NCBI GenBank assembly: GCA_015488685.1
Contig: WFNH01000083.1
Location: forward strand, 1-42,312
Source: Marinosulfonomonas sp.
GTDB lineage: Bacteria > Pseudomonadota > Alphaproteobacteria > Rhodobacterales > Rhodobacteraceae
Direction: 5' to 3'
DNA length: 42,312 nt
A model generated the notes under the pieces. It saw only the letters and a program-made list of their open reading frames with translations. It was not told where the DNA came from and searched no databases. The position numbers and the translations under genes are program-made. This document shows positions 24,361-34,441 of this stretch, in pieces (within the stretch, counting starts at the first letter, position 1; every line of letters begins with the position of its first letter).

Positions 24361-26904
24361 CTAGCGTTTCGGAATCTCAACTGCCAGTTGCGCAGCCGCC
24401 AGACGGGCGACCGGTACCCGATAAGGCGAGCAGGAAACATAGTCGAATCCGGCACTGCGACAAAATGCGATAGATTCGGGATTGCCGCCATGTTCACCGC
24501 AAATCGACAAAACCACGTCCTTGCGTGCGGCGCGGCCACGTTCGGCACCGATGGTCAACAGTTCACCCACGCCTTCGGTATCCAGCATGTGAAACGGGTC
24601 TTCTGGGAAAACGCCCTGTTGCACATAATTCGACATGAACCGCCCGGCATCGTCGCGCGACATGCCATAGGCCATCTGGGTCAGATCATTGGTGCCAAAG
24701 CTAAGGAAGGTCGCATTTTGCGCAATATCCCCTGCCCGCAGTGCGGCACGCGGTGTTTCGACCATCACGCCAAGGCGATAGTCAAAATCGTGTCCCTGCT
24801 CGACCCGAACCGCCGCCGCCACTGCATCAACGCGGGTTTTGACCAGATCGACCTCGTGGGTGGCGCTGACCAGCGGGAGCATGATTTCGGGCACCACAGG
24901 AGCACCGTTTTTGCTGGCGATCACTGTGGCCTCGAAAATTGCGCGGGCCTGCATGTCGTAAATTTCCGGCACGGTGATGCCCAGTCGCACGCCGCGCATG
25001 CCCAGCATCGGGTTATATTCGCGCAAGGCATCCACGCGGCGGGTCACGTCGGACACTGGTAAATCCAGCGCCTCGGCCAATTCACGTTGGCCTTCGCGGT
25101 GGGCGGGCAGGAATTCGTGCAGGGGCGGGTCCAGCAGGCGGATGCAAACGGGTTTGCCCTGCATGATGCCGAACAGTTCGACGAAATCCTCGCGCTGCAT
25201 GGGCAGCAACTGGCCCAAGGCTTCGGCGCGATCTTCGGAGGTGTCGGCAAAAATCATTTCGCGCATTACCGTCAGGCGTTCCTGTTCAAAGAACATATGT
25301 TCGGTGCGGCACAGGCCGATGCCCTGTGCGTTGAATTTGCGGGCGATGCGGGCGTCGGCGGGGGTGTCGGCATTGGCGCGGATGCCCATATCGCAGGCCT
25401 GATCGGCCCATTCCATCAACTGGCGGAATGCCCCGTCCAGTGCCGGTTCCAGCATCTTGGCCGTGCCTGCCAACGCCTGACCGGCGGTGCCATCAATGGT
25501 GATAACGTCGCCTTCCTTAAACACACGCCCGTCTTCGGCGGTGATGACCTTGTCGCGGCGGTCAACTTCCATCCCCATGGCACCAACAACGCAAGGCAGG
25601 CCAAGGCCGCGGGCAATCACGGCGGCGTGGCTGGTCATGCCGCCCTTAGCCGTCAGCACACCGACAGCGGCGTTCATGCCGCGCACGTCTTCGGGGGTGG
25701 TTTCGCGGCGCACAAGGATGCAATCTTCGCCGCGGGCCTGACTGGCCTGCGCGGCATTGGCCGAAAACACGATCCGTCCGCTGGCGGCACCGGGGCTGGC
25801 GGCGATGCCTTGTTGGAACACATCACGCGGGCCTTCGGGGTCAATCTGGTGGTGCAACAGTTCGCTTAAGGCGCGCGGTTCGATCCGCATCAATGCCTCT
25901 TCGCGGCTGATAATCCCGTCCTTGGCCAGGGCCACAGCAATCCGCACAGCAGCGCGGGAACGGCGCGGGATACGCACGGCATCCAGAATGTTCAGGCAGT
26001 TCTTGGAAATGGTAAATTCGATCTGCATTTCCTCGCGCAGGCGCTGGCGGGAAATGTCGCCGTATTGCTTCAGTTTGGCGAAACAGTCTGGGCACAAATC
26101 TTCAAGCGAAGGGCCGCGATCATCATGGGTCAGATACAGCGCGCCCTTTTCCTGTGTCAGCGCATCGCGCCCCTGACTTTGGCTAAGGTAGCGCCCTTTG
26201 ATCCGTGGTAATCCGGTGAAGTCATCGGCAAACTGGATCACACCCGAGCCACATTCACCCTTGCCCACCCCCAGCGCCATTTGCTGCACGATCAGCCCCA
26301 GCCCCGCATCGGCGGGCGCGCCTTTGGCTTGGCGCAACAGGCGGGCGGTGGTGCCCTCCCATGCGCGTGCCATGGAGCGCAGCACATCGGACAGCTGTTT
26401 TGCCGGGTCTTGCGGGAATTCGGCGTCGGTTTCGTCCTGATAGGCGTGCAACATTTCTTGTAACGCGTCATTGGTCGGATTGTCCGGCAGATCAAACATA
26501 TCTGGGTCCAGACGGGCGACGTGGACGGCAAAGGCCTGAATGAAGCGCAGGTAAAGCGCGTTGGCGGCTGGTTCGCCCAGCTCTTGCGCCAGTTCCTTGT
26601 GACGCCGGGTGTTCATGCCGATATTCAGGATCGCGCCGGGGCCGCCCCAGTCGGGGTCTTCTGAGCTGGGGCGCACCGAAACCAGCGCATCGCCAAAACT
26701 GTCGATCATCGCGTCGGTGTTGGCGGGATCACCGGCGGCGATGGCGTGCACTGCGTCAAAGGACAGGGCAAGGGTTTTGGGCACCGGCATGTCCAGCCGG
26801 ATCAGCCGTTGCAGGCATTTTGCCCGTCCGCCGTGGGTGTCGTTGGCGATCGGGGCGGTCTGGGTGATTTCGGTGAACCCGGGGATGTTGGATTGCTGTT
26901 GCAC
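24361..26904 (-). CDS. ppdK: Pyruvate, phosphate dikinase
   Basis: Interconverts pyruvate, ATP and phosphate with PEP, AMP and diphosphate. The 847-residue chain has an ATP-grasp domain at the N-terminus (VSVRPSSEDPDWGGPGAILN), the phosphohistidine domain GGMTSHAAVIARGLGLPCVVG, and the PEP-binding barrel: IGLCRTEHMFFE, MLGMRGVRLGI, SFGTNDLTQMAYGMSRDD, SICGEHGGNPESIAF and ending FDYVSCSPYRVPVARLAAAQ. The N-terminal domain is somewhat shorter than in typical 880-900-residue enzymes. The initiation codon is GTG at 26904 after AAAGGCGG. Confidence 0.95.
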   Translation of the reverse strand: MQQQSNIPGFTEITQTAPIANDTHGGRAKCLQRLIRLDMPVPKTLALSFDAVHAIAAGDPANTDAMIDSFGDALVSVRPSSEDPDWGGPGAILNIGMNTRRHKELAQELGEPAANALYLRFIQAFAVHVARLDPDMFDLPDNPTNDALQEMLHAYQDETDAEFPQDPAKQLSDVLRSMARAWEGTTARLLRQAKGAPADAGLGLIVQQMALGVGKGECGSGVIQFADDFTGLPRIKGRYLSQSQGRDALTQEKGALYLTHDDRGPSLEDLCPDCFAKLKQYGDISRQRLREEMQIEFTISKNCLNILDAVRIPRRSRAAVRIAVALAKDGIISREEALMRIEPRALSELLHHQIDPEGPRDVFQQGIAASPGAASGRIVFSANAAQASQARGEDCILVRRETTPEDVRGMNAAVGVLTAKGGMTSHAAVIARGLGLPCVVGAMGMEVDRRDKVITAEDGRVFKEGDVITIDGTAGQALAGTAKMLEPALDGAFRQLMEWADQACDMGIRANADTPADARIARKFNAQGIGLCRTEHMFFEQERLTVMREMIFADTSEDRAEALGQLLPMQREDFVELFGIMQGKPVCIRLLDPPLHEFLPAHREGQRELAEALDLPVSDVTRRVDALREYNPMLGMRGVRLGITVPEIYDMQARAIFEATVIASKNGAPVVPEIMLPLVSATHEVDLVKTRVDAVAAAVRVEQGHDFDYRLGVMVETPRAALRAGDIAQNATFLSFGTNDLTQMAYGMSRDDAGRFMSNYVQQGVFPEDPFHMLDTEGVGELLTIGAERGRAARKDVVLSICGEHGGNPESIAFCRSAGFDYVSCSPYRVPVARLAAAQLAVEIPKR

Positions 26905-26971
26905 GGTGCCGCCTTTCCTTGCGCTATGGGTAGCATAGCGTTTGTGGAAGTCGAGACAAAAGAGATTCTAT

Positions 26972-26990
26972 GCCTCCGGCGGGGATATTT
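26972..26990. repeat. Short recurrent intergenic motif, copy 1
   Basis: GCCTCCGGCGGGGATATTT, in the ppdK-glyS gap. A related string occurs at 39735-39753. Strings of this type recur downstream of genes in Rhodobacteraceae genomes (from memory), and their function is unknown. Confidence 0.4.
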
Positions 26991-27010
26991 AGGCCATTTG
27001 GAAGGGGGGG

Positions 27011-29206
27011 TTACCCCTCGACTTTGGACAGGTCGGCGACCGAGGTGCAGATTTTGCGGATTTGCGACAGCAGGTTCAGCCGGTTGCGCCGCACGGTGGC
27101 GTTGTCGGTGTTGACCTGAACGGCCTCGAAAAACGCATCAATGGGGGCGCGCAGTTTGGCCATTTCGGACATGGCGGTGGCGAAATCCTCTTGCTCCAGC
27201 GCAGGCGCGATGGCGGCTTCGGCGGTGTCCAAGGCTTTGAACAGTGCGCGTTCTTCGTCGGTTTCAGCGAATTTGATGTCTGCGCCATAGGAATATTCCA
27301 CGCCGTCTTTCTTTTCCTCGGCCGACAGGATGTTGGAGGCGCGTTTATAGCCCTGCAACAGGTTTTCGCCATCATCCGTGCGCAGGAAAGCTTGCAGCGC
27401 CTCGGCGCGCTTATTCAGCAGGGTCAGATCGTCGTTATTCGGCATGGCAAGGCAGGCATCGATCACGTCATGGGTGATACCTTTGTCTTTGAGATAGACC
27501 TTCAGGCGGTCGTGGAAGAAGGAGAGGAGGTTTTCTGATTTCCCTTTAGCATCATCAAGGTGCTTATGAAGCAGAACCGGCTCGGTCGGTTCCTCATCTG
27601 ACGTGGATGATTCCAGTTCATAATAATCCACCAAAAAAGGCCGGATGTTGCCTCTTGTTGAAATGACGCGAGCATCACTAACAGCATCTAAGTAAGCAAT
27701 GCGAGGGCAGAACGTGTTGGATAGTTTCACTCGCACCCCATTCTCCAACACCAGCCGGATCACCCCCAACGCGGCGCGGCGCAGCGCAAACGGGTCTTTG
27801 GAGCCTGTGGGTTTCTCATCAATCGCCCAGAACCCTGTCAGCGTGTCGATCTTGTCGGCCAGTGCCACGGCGACCGAAACGGGTTCGGTCGGTACATCGT
27901 CCGAAGGGCCAAGCGGCGAGTAGTGCGCCTGACAGGCATTTGCCACCTCTTGCGGCAGGCCTGCGGCCTGTGCGTAATAGCGGCCCATCAGCCCCTGCAA
28001 TTCGGGAAATTCATAGACCATTTCGCTGGACAGATCGGCCTTGCAGACCTCGGCGGCCTGTTTGGCCAATGCGGGGTCGGCCCCGACCATCGGTGCAATT
28101 TCCGCGGCCAAGGCGGCGATGCGCTGAACCCGTTCGGCCTGTGTGCCCAGCTTGTTGTGAAAGGTGACGTTGGCGAGTTTCGCAACCATATCGGCCAGCG
28201 GCGTGCGCAGGTCGTTTTCCCAAAAGAATTTCGCGTCCGACAGGCGCGCAAACAGCACCTTCTGGTTGCCCGCAAGGATGGTTTTGCCGTGATCCGTGGT
28301 TTCACGGTTGGCCACGGTGACGAATTTTTCAATCCGGTCGGCTTTCGGGTTGCGCACGCTGAAAAACTTCTGGTGTTCGCGCATCGAGGTTTGCAGCACC
28401 TCGGGCGGCAGGCCCATGAAATCTTCGGCTATGTCGCCCATCAGCACCACGGGCCATTCGACCAGCCCTGCGACTTCGGACAACAGCCCTTTGTCTTCGA
28501 CCACTTCCAACCCCTGGGCAAAGGCCTGATTGGTGGCGTCGTTCCAGATGTGATCGGCGCGTTCCTGTGCGTTCAAAACCACATGCGCCTTGGCCAGTTT
28601 GGTGGAATAATCGTCAAAGGACGACACGCTGAAACGGGCAGGGGCCATGAAACGGTGGCCTTCGGTGCTGTCACCGGATTTGATGCCGTCGATGTCCAGC
28701 GGCACCACATTTGCGCCAGCCTCGTCGCTTAGAATGCACAGGATCGAATGTAGCGGGCGCACCCAGCGCAAAGTGCCAGCGCCCCAGCGCATGGATTTGG
28801 GCCAAGGGAAATTGCGGATGGTTGTTTCCAGCACTTGCGCGATGATGTCGGCGGCAGGGCAGCCCGGCTTTTCGATGATGGCAAAGTAGACCTGCCCCTT
28901 TTTATCATCGCGCACTTCCAGATCGTCGCGCGATACACCGGCACCGCGCAGGAAGCCTTCGATCGCCTTGTCCGGCGCATCCACGCGGGGGCCTTTGCGT
29001 TCTTCGCGGATGGTGGGGCTTTCGGACAGCACACCTTCAACCGACAACGCCAGACGGCGGGGGGTGGAGAACGCACCGGCAGACGCATAGGTCAGCCCAG
29101 CCTCCACCAGCCCGTCCGTGACCAGACGTTTCAGGTCCGCCGCCGCGCGCGCTTGCATACGGGCAGGGATTTCTTCGCTAAACAGTTCGATCAACAGGTC
29201 GGGCAT
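27011..29206 (-). CDS. glyS: Glycine-tRNA ligase beta subunit
   Basis: Beta subunit of the bacterial alpha2beta2 glycyl-tRNA synthetase; binds tRNA-Gly and works with GlyQ. The 731-residue chain begins MPDLLIELFSEEIPARMQ and has KSMRWGAGTLRWVRPLHSI, EFPELQGLMGRYYA, VALADKIDTLTGFWAI and a C-terminal DALR/anticodon-binding-type region ending RLNLLSQIRKICTSVADLSK. All are characteristic of GlyS. It is the third gene of the glyQ-DUF6446-glyS group, three bases after the preceding stop. Confidence 0.96.
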   Translation of the reverse strand: MPDLLIELFSEEIPARMQARAAADLKRLVTDGLVEAGLTYASAGAFSTPRRLALSVEGVLSESPTIREERKGPRVDAPDKAIEGFLRGAGVSRDDLEVRDDKKGQVYFAIIEKPGCPAADIIAQVLETTIRNFPWPKSMRWGAGTLRWVRPLHSILCILSDEAGANVVPLDIDGIKSGDSTEGHRFMAPARFSVSSFDDYSTKLAKAHVVLNAQERADHIWNDATNQAFAQGLEVVEDKGLLSEVAGLVEWPVVLMGDIAEDFMGLPPEVLQTSMREHQKFFSVRNPKADRIEKFVTVANRETTDHGKTILAGNQKVLFARLSDAKFFWENDLRTPLADMVAKLANVTFHNKLGTQAERVQRIAALAAEIAPMVGADPALAKQAAEVCKADLSSEMVYEFPELQGLMGRYYAQAAGLPQEVANACQAHYSPLGPSDDVPTEPVSVAVALADKIDTLTGFWAIDEKPTGSKDPFALRRAALGVIRLVLENGVRVKLSNTFCPRIAYLDAVSDARVISTRGNIRPFLVDYYELESSTSDEEPTEPVLLHKHLDDAKGKSENLLSFFHDRLKVYLKDKGITHDVIDACLAMPNNDDLTLLNKRAEALQAFLRTDDGENLLQGYKRASNILSAEEKKDGVEYSYGADIKFAETDEERALFKALDTAEAAIAPALEQEDFATAMSEMAKLRAPIDAFFEAVQVNTDNATVRRNRLNLLSQIRKICTSVADLSKVEG

Positions 29207-29209
29207 GGG

Positions 29210-29680
29210 TTATTCCGCATATTTTTCATTAAGTTGGTGCCAGATAAAGGCGCGCCCGTCGGGATAGATGGCGACCACGCGGTCAACACCGTCAGAGATG
29301 TTTTTCTGTCCCAGAAACGGCAGGGCAATGCCCGCTTCCAGATCGGCACCAATGGTTTTGGCGTTATAGCAGCTAAACCAGCCGGGGCCGATCAGCGGCT
29401 CGGCGTGTTCATAGGCGACGTAGGTTTCGGTCAGCATGGATTGCGACATCGGCGTGGTGAAACAGCCGCGAAACCGGATCGGCGAGGATTGACTGTCGAT
29501 GCCTTCAAAATTATCGGCGATGATTTCTTCGGGTTCGTTTGTGACAACCGAGGTCAGTTCGATTGTGACGTCCTTGGCCGCAACCTCGTCATAAAAGGCA
29601 TAGACCTGAAGGTAATAAAGCACCGCACCAGCGGTCAAAGAAATGAACATGATCCCAAGTCCTACAATACGTCCCGTCAT
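29210..29680 (-). CDS. Small anchored protein between glyQ and glyS (DUF6446-like)
   Basis: A 156-residue protein with one N-terminal membrane segment ([20 protein letters not shown]) and an extracytoplasmic domain containing [18 protein letters not shown] and [13 protein letters not shown]. The ATG at 29680 overlaps the glyQ stop by four bases (ATGA), and glyS starts three bases after its stop, so all three are translationally coupled. A hypothetical protein between the two GlyRS genes is, from memory, a regular feature of Rhodobacterales. Its role in glycyl-tRNA synthesis or membrane biology is unknown. Confidence 0.75.
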   Translation of the reverse strand: MTGRIVGLGIMFISLTAGAVLYYLQVYAFYDEVAAKDVTIELTSVVTNEPEEIIADNFEGIDSQSSPIRFRGCFTTPMSQSMLTETYVAYEHAEPLIGPGWFSCYNAKTIGADLEAGIALPFLGQKNISDGVDRVVAIYPDGRAFIWHQLNEKYAE

Positions 29681-30609
29681 TGCACCCACCCGCCTGCTTC
29701 GGTTTCAATAAAAGCATCGGCGCATTTCTTGGTAAGCGCGCGCACACGGCCGATATAGGCCTGACGCTCGGTCACCGAAATGACCCCGCGGGCGTCCAGC
29801 AGGTTGAACAAGTGGCTGGCCTTGATGGCCTGATCATAGGCCGGATGCACCATCACGATGCGCTTGCCGGTTTTGGGGTCCTCATAGGGGCGGTCCAAAA
29901 TATCGGCGCAGGCGGCCTCGGCCTCTTCAAACTGTTTTAGCAACACATCGGTATTGGCCACATCGAAATTCCAGCGGGAATATTCCTGCTCGGTCTGTTT
30001 GAACACATCGCCATAGGTTAGCGGGATCGGCGCATCTGGATCGTTATAGGGCATGTCCATCACATGATCGACGCCCAGAACATACATCGCCAGACGTTCC
30101 AGCCCGTAGGTCAGCTCGCCGGAAACAGGATGGCAATCCTGCCCGCCGACCTGCTGGAAGTAGGTGAACTGGCTGACTTCCATGCCATCGCACCACACTT
30201 CCCAGCCCAGACCCCAGGCGCCCAACGTGGGCGATTCCCAATCATCCTCGACAAAGCGGATGTCGTGCAGGTCCATGTCGATGCCGATGGCCTGAAGGCT
30301 GCCCAGATAGAGCGCCTGAAGATCAGGCGGCGAGGGTTTGATCAGCACCTGATACTGGTAATAATGCTGCAACCGGTTGGGGTTTTCGCCGTAACGCCCA
30401 TCGGTGGGGCGGCGCGAGGGTTGCACATAGGCGGCGGTCCAAGGCTTGGTTCCAAGGCTGCGTAGGGTGGTGGCGGGGTGGAAGGTGCCAGCCCCCACTT
30501 CCATGTCATAGGGTTGCAACATGGCACAGCCCTTGGAGGCCCAATAGGACTGTAGGCGCAGGATGATTTCCTGAAAGCTGCGTGGCTTGGCGGGTTTATC
30601 GGTCATCAT
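29677..30609 (-). CDS. glyQ: Glycine-tRNA ligase alpha subunit
   Basis: Catalytic alpha subunit of glycyl-tRNA synthetase; activates glycine and pairs with GlyS. The 310-residue protein has [72 protein letters not shown] and [18 protein letters not shown], a full match to GlyQ architecture. Two adjacent ATGs (30609 and 30606) are possible starts. First gene of its operon. Confidence 0.97.
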   Translation of the reverse strand: MMTDKPAKPRSFQEIILRLQSYWASKGCAMLQPYDMEVGAGTFHPATTLRSLGTKPWTAAYVQPSRRPTDGRYGENPNRLQHYYQYQVLIKPSPPDLQALYLGSLQAIGIDMDLHDIRFVEDDWESPTLGAWGLGWEVWCDGMEVSQFTYFQQVGGQDCHPVSGELTYGLERLAMYVLGVDHVMDMPYNDPDAPIPLTYGDVFKQTEQEYSRWNFDVANTDVLLKQFEEAEAACADILDRPYEDPKTGKRIVMVHPAYDQAIKASHLFNLLDARGVISVTERQAYIGRVRALTKKCADAFIETEAGGWVQ

Positions 30610-30685
30610 GGCCTCGGATCGGGTTTCGCTTGGGTTGGTTCCAAATAGGCAATGTGACGGGGGGGGTCAATTGGGGAGTTTGGCC

Positions 30686-32341
30686 CTAATCCACCGGCAA
30701 CACAAACTCTGCCGCCTCGGCGCGGGTCAGTTGTTCGCCCTGTTTGCGTTTCATCAGGATTTCGCGGGCGCGGGCGTATTGGTCGTCCTGCCAGAACATC
30801 ATACAGCCGTTACAGCCCTTGCCACAGCACCCTTCAACCCCGACGCGGTTGGTTTTGAAACGGCGATCGTTGGTGTTTTCCTCAATCTTTTCAACCAGTT
30901 CGTCGCGGCGTTTGCTATAGGCCTTTTCGTTTTCCTTGCCGTTGATTTCCAGCCCCTGCGTCAGCTTGTCCAGCCGGATGCGGGCCCATTGTTCTTCGGT
31001 CAGGGCGCGTTCCTTGCGCATCACGCTATACTGCGGGAAGCGGGCGCGCAGCACCTCGGGGTCTTCATGGTCAAACAGGGAAAACGGGATGCGGACGGTG
31101 GTGCGGGTGCCGCCGTGGATCACATCCTTTTTCTCGCCGGTGGCCGCGTCCTCGAAATCATACATCCGCAGCAGCACGGTTTCTCGCGCGATGGGCGAGA
31201 CGAAATCGAGCACTTCGCCGGCTTCCAGTTTGTTTTTCACTTCGACCAGAAAGGCGTCTTCAGTCACCTCAGCGACCACGCCGGCATATTCCCACTGGGC
31301 CATGGCGGCGGTGTGTTCATAGTCGTGCGCGTAGTTGGTCAGGCGGCCATCGTGGAAGGCCAGCGTATAGCCGCGGTTACCGACCGATTCCAGCTCGCGC
31401 ATGTAGGGCAGGGGGGTCCAGTTTTCTGGGTCCGCGTAATAATCGTCGATCGCCATGCGGTAAGCCCGCGCCACGATGGCGGCGTAATATTCCGACTTGC
31501 CGCGCCCCTCGACCTTCAGGCTGTCCACGCCAATGCGAAGATATTCGTCCAGTTTGGGCATGATGCACAGGTCTTTGGAATTCAGGATGTAGGAACCGCG
31601 TGCGTCTTCCTCGATTGGTAAAAGGTCACCGGGGCGGCACCCTTCTTCCAATAGGAATTCGAACATATCGGCATTTTCGTCGGTGACGTTCAATTCCTGT
31701 ACGGTGCCGTCTTTCAGGCGCAGATGGAATTTGTAATTCCAGCGGCAGGAATTGGCGCAATTGCCCTGATTGGCACCGCGTTCGGACATGAAGTTGGACA
31801 GCAGGCAGCGGCCCGAATAGGTCATGCACATGGCGCCATGAACAAAGGCTTCCAGCTTGATATCAGGGCATTCTTTGCGGATTTCACAGAGTTCGCTGAA
31901 GGATACTTCACGGGCCAGAACCACCAGTTCTGCCCCCAGATCCTGCCAGAACTTCACCGACAGCCATGACGATACATTGCTTTGGGTCGAGATGTGCAAC
32001 GGCAGTTCCGGCGCGTGGGTTTTGACGAACTGGAACACGCCGGGATCAGCAATGATCAAGCCGTCGGGTTTCACTTTTCGAACAGTTTCGACATATTCGT
32101 GCAGCTTTGGGATGTCCTTGTTATGGGAAAACAGATTCAGCGTCAGATAGGCGCGTTTGCCGTGGGCATGGCAAAATTCCACCCCCTCGATCACGTCCTC
32201 GAGCGAAAACTGCGATTTGGTGCGCAGGGACATATCCGGCGTGCCCAGATAAACGGCATCGGCCCCGTAAAGGATTGCCATTTTTAGCTTGCGCAGGTTG
32301 CCTGCGGGCATAAGAAGTTCGGAACGGTGCGGTTGCGTCAT
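30686..32341 (-). CDS. U32 family protein, TrhP/YegQ-like (tRNA hydroxylation type)
   Basis: A member of the U32 family. Several members act in RNA hydroxylation with prephenate and an Fe-S cluster rather than as peptidases; TrhP makes 5-hydroxyuridine in tRNA. The 551-residue chain starts SELLMPAGNLRKLKMAILYG and has the signature EAFVHGAMCMTYSGRCLLSN, followed by NQGNCANSCRW. Its C-terminus carries a cysteine cluster CCGKGCNGCMMFW that could bind a metal cluster. Start ATG at 32341. It is upstream of glyQ on the same strand, but 76 bases separate them. The exact RNA substrate is not determinable. Confidence 0.85.
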   Translation of the reverse strand: MTQPHRSELLMPAGNLRKLKMAILYGADAVYLGTPDMSLRTKSQFSLEDVIEGVEFCHAHGKRAYLTLNLFSHNKDIPKLHEYVETVRKVKPDGLIIADPGVFQFVKTHAPELPLHISTQSNVSSWLSVKFWQDLGAELVVLAREVSFSELCEIRKECPDIKLEAFVHGAMCMTYSGRCLLSNFMSERGANQGNCANSCRWNYKFHLRLKDGTVQELNVTDENADMFEFLLEEGCRPGDLLPIEEDARGSYILNSKDLCIMPKLDEYLRIGVDSLKVEGRGKSEYYAAIVARAYRMAIDDYYADPENWTPLPYMRELESVGNRGYTLAFHDGRLTNYAHDYEHTAAMAQWEYAGVVAEVTEDAFLVEVKNKLEAGEVLDFVSPIARETVLLRMYDFEDAATGEKKDVIHGGTRTTVRIPFSLFDHEDPEVLRARFPQYSVMRKERALTEEQWARIRLDKLTQGLEINGKENEKAYSKRRDELVEKIEENTNDRRFKTNRVGVEGCCGKGCNGCMMFWQDDQYARAREILMKRKQGEQLTRAEAAEFVLPVD

Positions 32342-32616
32342 CGTATGGGTGCCATAAATCAGGGGAATTCAGGGCCTTTTACACGGGTTTTCCGGCTTTG
32401 CCAATCAATGGAACCAATACCCGCAAACAGATTAAATTTTATTAATAATTTGTTCTCTTGTTTCCAGAGGGTGTCAGCCTATTTCCGTCATGCGAAAGCT
32501 CTTGATACTGGATCGCGGTTACGCCGTTCATTAATCGGGAATTTTCCCATCGGCTGATCGTCCAGATCGGGGGTGTAAAGCATTGATGAAATGCAAACCC
32601 TTGAAAGGAACGAAAA

Positions 32617-33507
32617 ATGTTGAACTGGAAAAATAACGTAATGGCATTGGCGCTGGCATCTTTGGCGGCAACCCCTTTGGTTGCGCAGGATACGGCGACT
32701 GACACCAAGACCACCGAAAATGCGGCTGCCGAAACGCAGGCTCGCGAACAGGCAAGCCCTGCAATTGACGAAGCGGTTGCGGCCCTGACCGAAACCGGCA
32801 ATGCCCTGAAGGCGCTGGATGATGGCAAGAATGACGAGGCCGCCGCCGCACTGGAACGGGCAATCGGCAAACTGGAAGTGGTGCTGACCCAGCATCCCGA
32901 ACTGGCACTGGCGCCGGTGGATGTCAGTTCTACCGTAGTGGATATTGCCGCCAGCCCTGCCGCAATTACGAAGGCCCGCAAAGAAGCATTGCGCCTGATA
33001 AAGGATGATCAGTTGCAACTGGCACGTCCGATCATCAACGAACTGGCCAGCGAAGTCGTGATCCGCACCACAAGTATCCCGCTGGCAACCTATCCGCTGG
33101 CACTGAAATCGGCTGCGGCTCTGGTTAAGGATGGCAAGGTTGATGATGCCAAGGCCGTTCTGGCCCAGGGGATAAGCACATTGGTTGTCGAAGAGGCCAT
33201 TACTCCGTTGCCGCTGTTGCGGTCCGCTGTTCTAATCGACGAGGCCAAAAAATTAAGTGCGAAAGAAGATCGCAGTGACGAGGACAACAAAAAACTGGCG
33301 GACCTTCTGGATGCGCTGGATATGCAAATCGCCAAGGGCGAGGCGCTGCAATATGGCGGCAAGGATGCCTTTGCGCCGCTGAAGGCCGAGATGAAGGAGA
33401 TCCGCAAAGCCACCGGCAATGGCGGTTTCGGGAGTGGTTTCTTTGACAAGCTGAGCGGGTTGTTTGACGGTTTGGGGAAATCCCATAACGAGGCCGCTGG
33501 CAACTAA
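32617..33507 (+). CDS. YfdX family periplasmic protein
   Basis: A 296-residue precursor with a signal peptide (NVMALALASLAATPLVA, cut after about residue 23) and an alanine-rich, helical YfdX-type domain: IDEAVAALTETGNALKALDD, AIGKLEVVLTQHPELALAPV, LARPIINELASEVVIRTTSI, YPLALKSAAALVKDGK. The YfdX family is linked to acid and stress responses in enterobacteria, but its molecular role is unclear. Start ATG at 32617 with GAAAGGAA upstream. The 275-bp gap before it is AT-rich in the middle and holds its promoter. Confidence 0.85.
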   Translation: MLNWKNNVMALALASLAATPLVAQDTATDTKTTENAAAETQAREQASPAIDEAVAALTETGNALKALDDGKNDEAAAALERAIGKLEVVLTQHPELALAPVDVSSTVVDIAASPAAITKARKEALRLIKDDQLQLARPIINELASEVVIRTTSIPLATYPLALKSAAALVKDGKVDDAKAVLAQGISTLVVEEAITPLPLLRSAVLIDEAKKLSAKEDRSDEDNKKLADLLDALDMQIAKGEALQYGGKDAFAPLKAEMKEIRKATGNGGFGSGFFDKLSGLFDGLGKSHNEAAGN

Positions 33508-33532
33508 GTCCAAGTAACACAACAAATAAAAG

Positions 33533-33565
33533 GGGCGTATCCGGTTTTCCGGGGCGCCCATTTTT
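33533..33565. terminator. Terminator between convergent yfdX-like gene and cyclotransferase gene
   Basis: Stem GGGCG (33533-33537) with CGCCC (33555-33559), extended by CCGG-TTTT-CCGG, followed by a T5 run at 33561-33565. It lies between convergent genes. Confidence 0.8.
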
Positions 33566-34118
33566 AGTTTTGTGTGTAACGGGTTAGATAGCTGTCCACC
33601 AAGGCGGTTTCGGCACGGCTCAGGCTTTGGGCCCGTGGATAGACCGGTTTGGCGCGGTCATTCAGGATGGGGGCGTTCCAGCCGTCGGTGGTGTCGAAAA
33701 ATCGTGCAACGCCTTCTTCCCCGAACTCGGTTAAATAGCCCTGGACCACGACATCCAGATAGGATAGCAGGATCGGGTTTTTCGGGGTCGGGGGCTGGTG
33801 GGCGTCGGGTTTGATTGCGTAAATCGCCACCTCGGGGTCGTGATTTACCTCGTGGCGGACCTGATGGGTGGCGTCCTGCCGCAAATAGGCACGTTCGCGG
33901 ATGTCCAGGGCTTGCCAGTCGCCATCCGGCACCGCAGCAATCAGCCCGTCGATGGTGCAATCCGCATCCGGCACCGCTGTCAGGTAGCACAGGTCGCGCA
34001 GGGGGCTGCGCCGCCACGCCCGCCGCCAGCCGGTAATCTGTGCCGGATGGGCCTGTTCATAATCATGCGTTTTGCGGTTCACCAATGAACCATAGCCAAA
34101 GAAAAACGGGTCTTTCAT
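33564..34118 (-). CDS. Gamma-glutamylcyclotransferase family protein
   Basis: Members release 5-oxoproline from gamma-glutamyl peptides. The 184-residue protein starts MKDPFFFGYGSLVNRKTH with the family's YGSL phosphate/substrate-binding loop, followed by GWRRAWRRSP, IDGLIAAVPDGDWQALDIRE and LLSYLDVVVQGYL, a ChaC-like layout. I chose the ATG at 34118, because the longer frame reaches into the glycine riboswitch region. The ribosome-binding site is weak. It is divergent from gcvT; a link with glutathione-derived glycine is speculative. Confidence 0.82.
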   Translation of the reverse strand: MKDPFFFGYGSLVNRKTHDYEQAHPAQITGWRRAWRRSPLRDLCYLTAVPDADCTIDGLIAAVPDGDWQALDIRERAYLRQDATHQVRHEVNHDPEVAIYAIKPDAHQPPTPKNPILLSYLDVVVQGYLTEFGEEGVARFFDTTDGWNAPILNDRAKPVYPRAQSLSRAETALVDSYLTRYTQN

Positions 34119-34198
34119 AGTGACTGTTTTGCATTTGTATACACCTGAATACAACCCCTTGCGAAGGTCCGTTTGCTGGTCTAACGTGCCTTCCGTCA

Positions 34199-34362
34199 AC
34201 GTCGGGAGAATCTGGCAAACACCGCCAGTGCCGAAGGAGCATGCGCCCCGCTAAACTCTCAGGCCCAATGGACCGACGGCTGACTGTGAAGACTCTGGAG
34301 AGTGGCACCAAATGGTGCCCGCCGAAGGGATAGCGATCTCAGGCAAACGGACAGAGGGGGCA
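34199..34362 (+). promoter_or_regulatory. Tandem glycine riboswitch
   Basis: Two aptamers upstream of gcvT. Aptamer 1 (34200-34278) is closed by CGTCGG/CCGACG and has the conserved GGGAGAATCTGGC start, the GCCGAAGGAGCA core and CTCTCAGGCCCAATGGACCG. Aptamer 2 (about 34289-34360) has CTGGAGAGTGGC, GCCGAAGGGATAGCGA and CTCAGGCAAACGGACAGAGG. Such tandem elements switch on glycine cleavage genes when glycine is abundant. Confidence 0.95.
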
Positions 34363-34441
34363 TCAACGGGCGGCCATTTGACCGCTTAAATTGATGCCGG
34401 ACGAATTTACCATCCGGTTGGTGATATATTGGGGGCGACGC

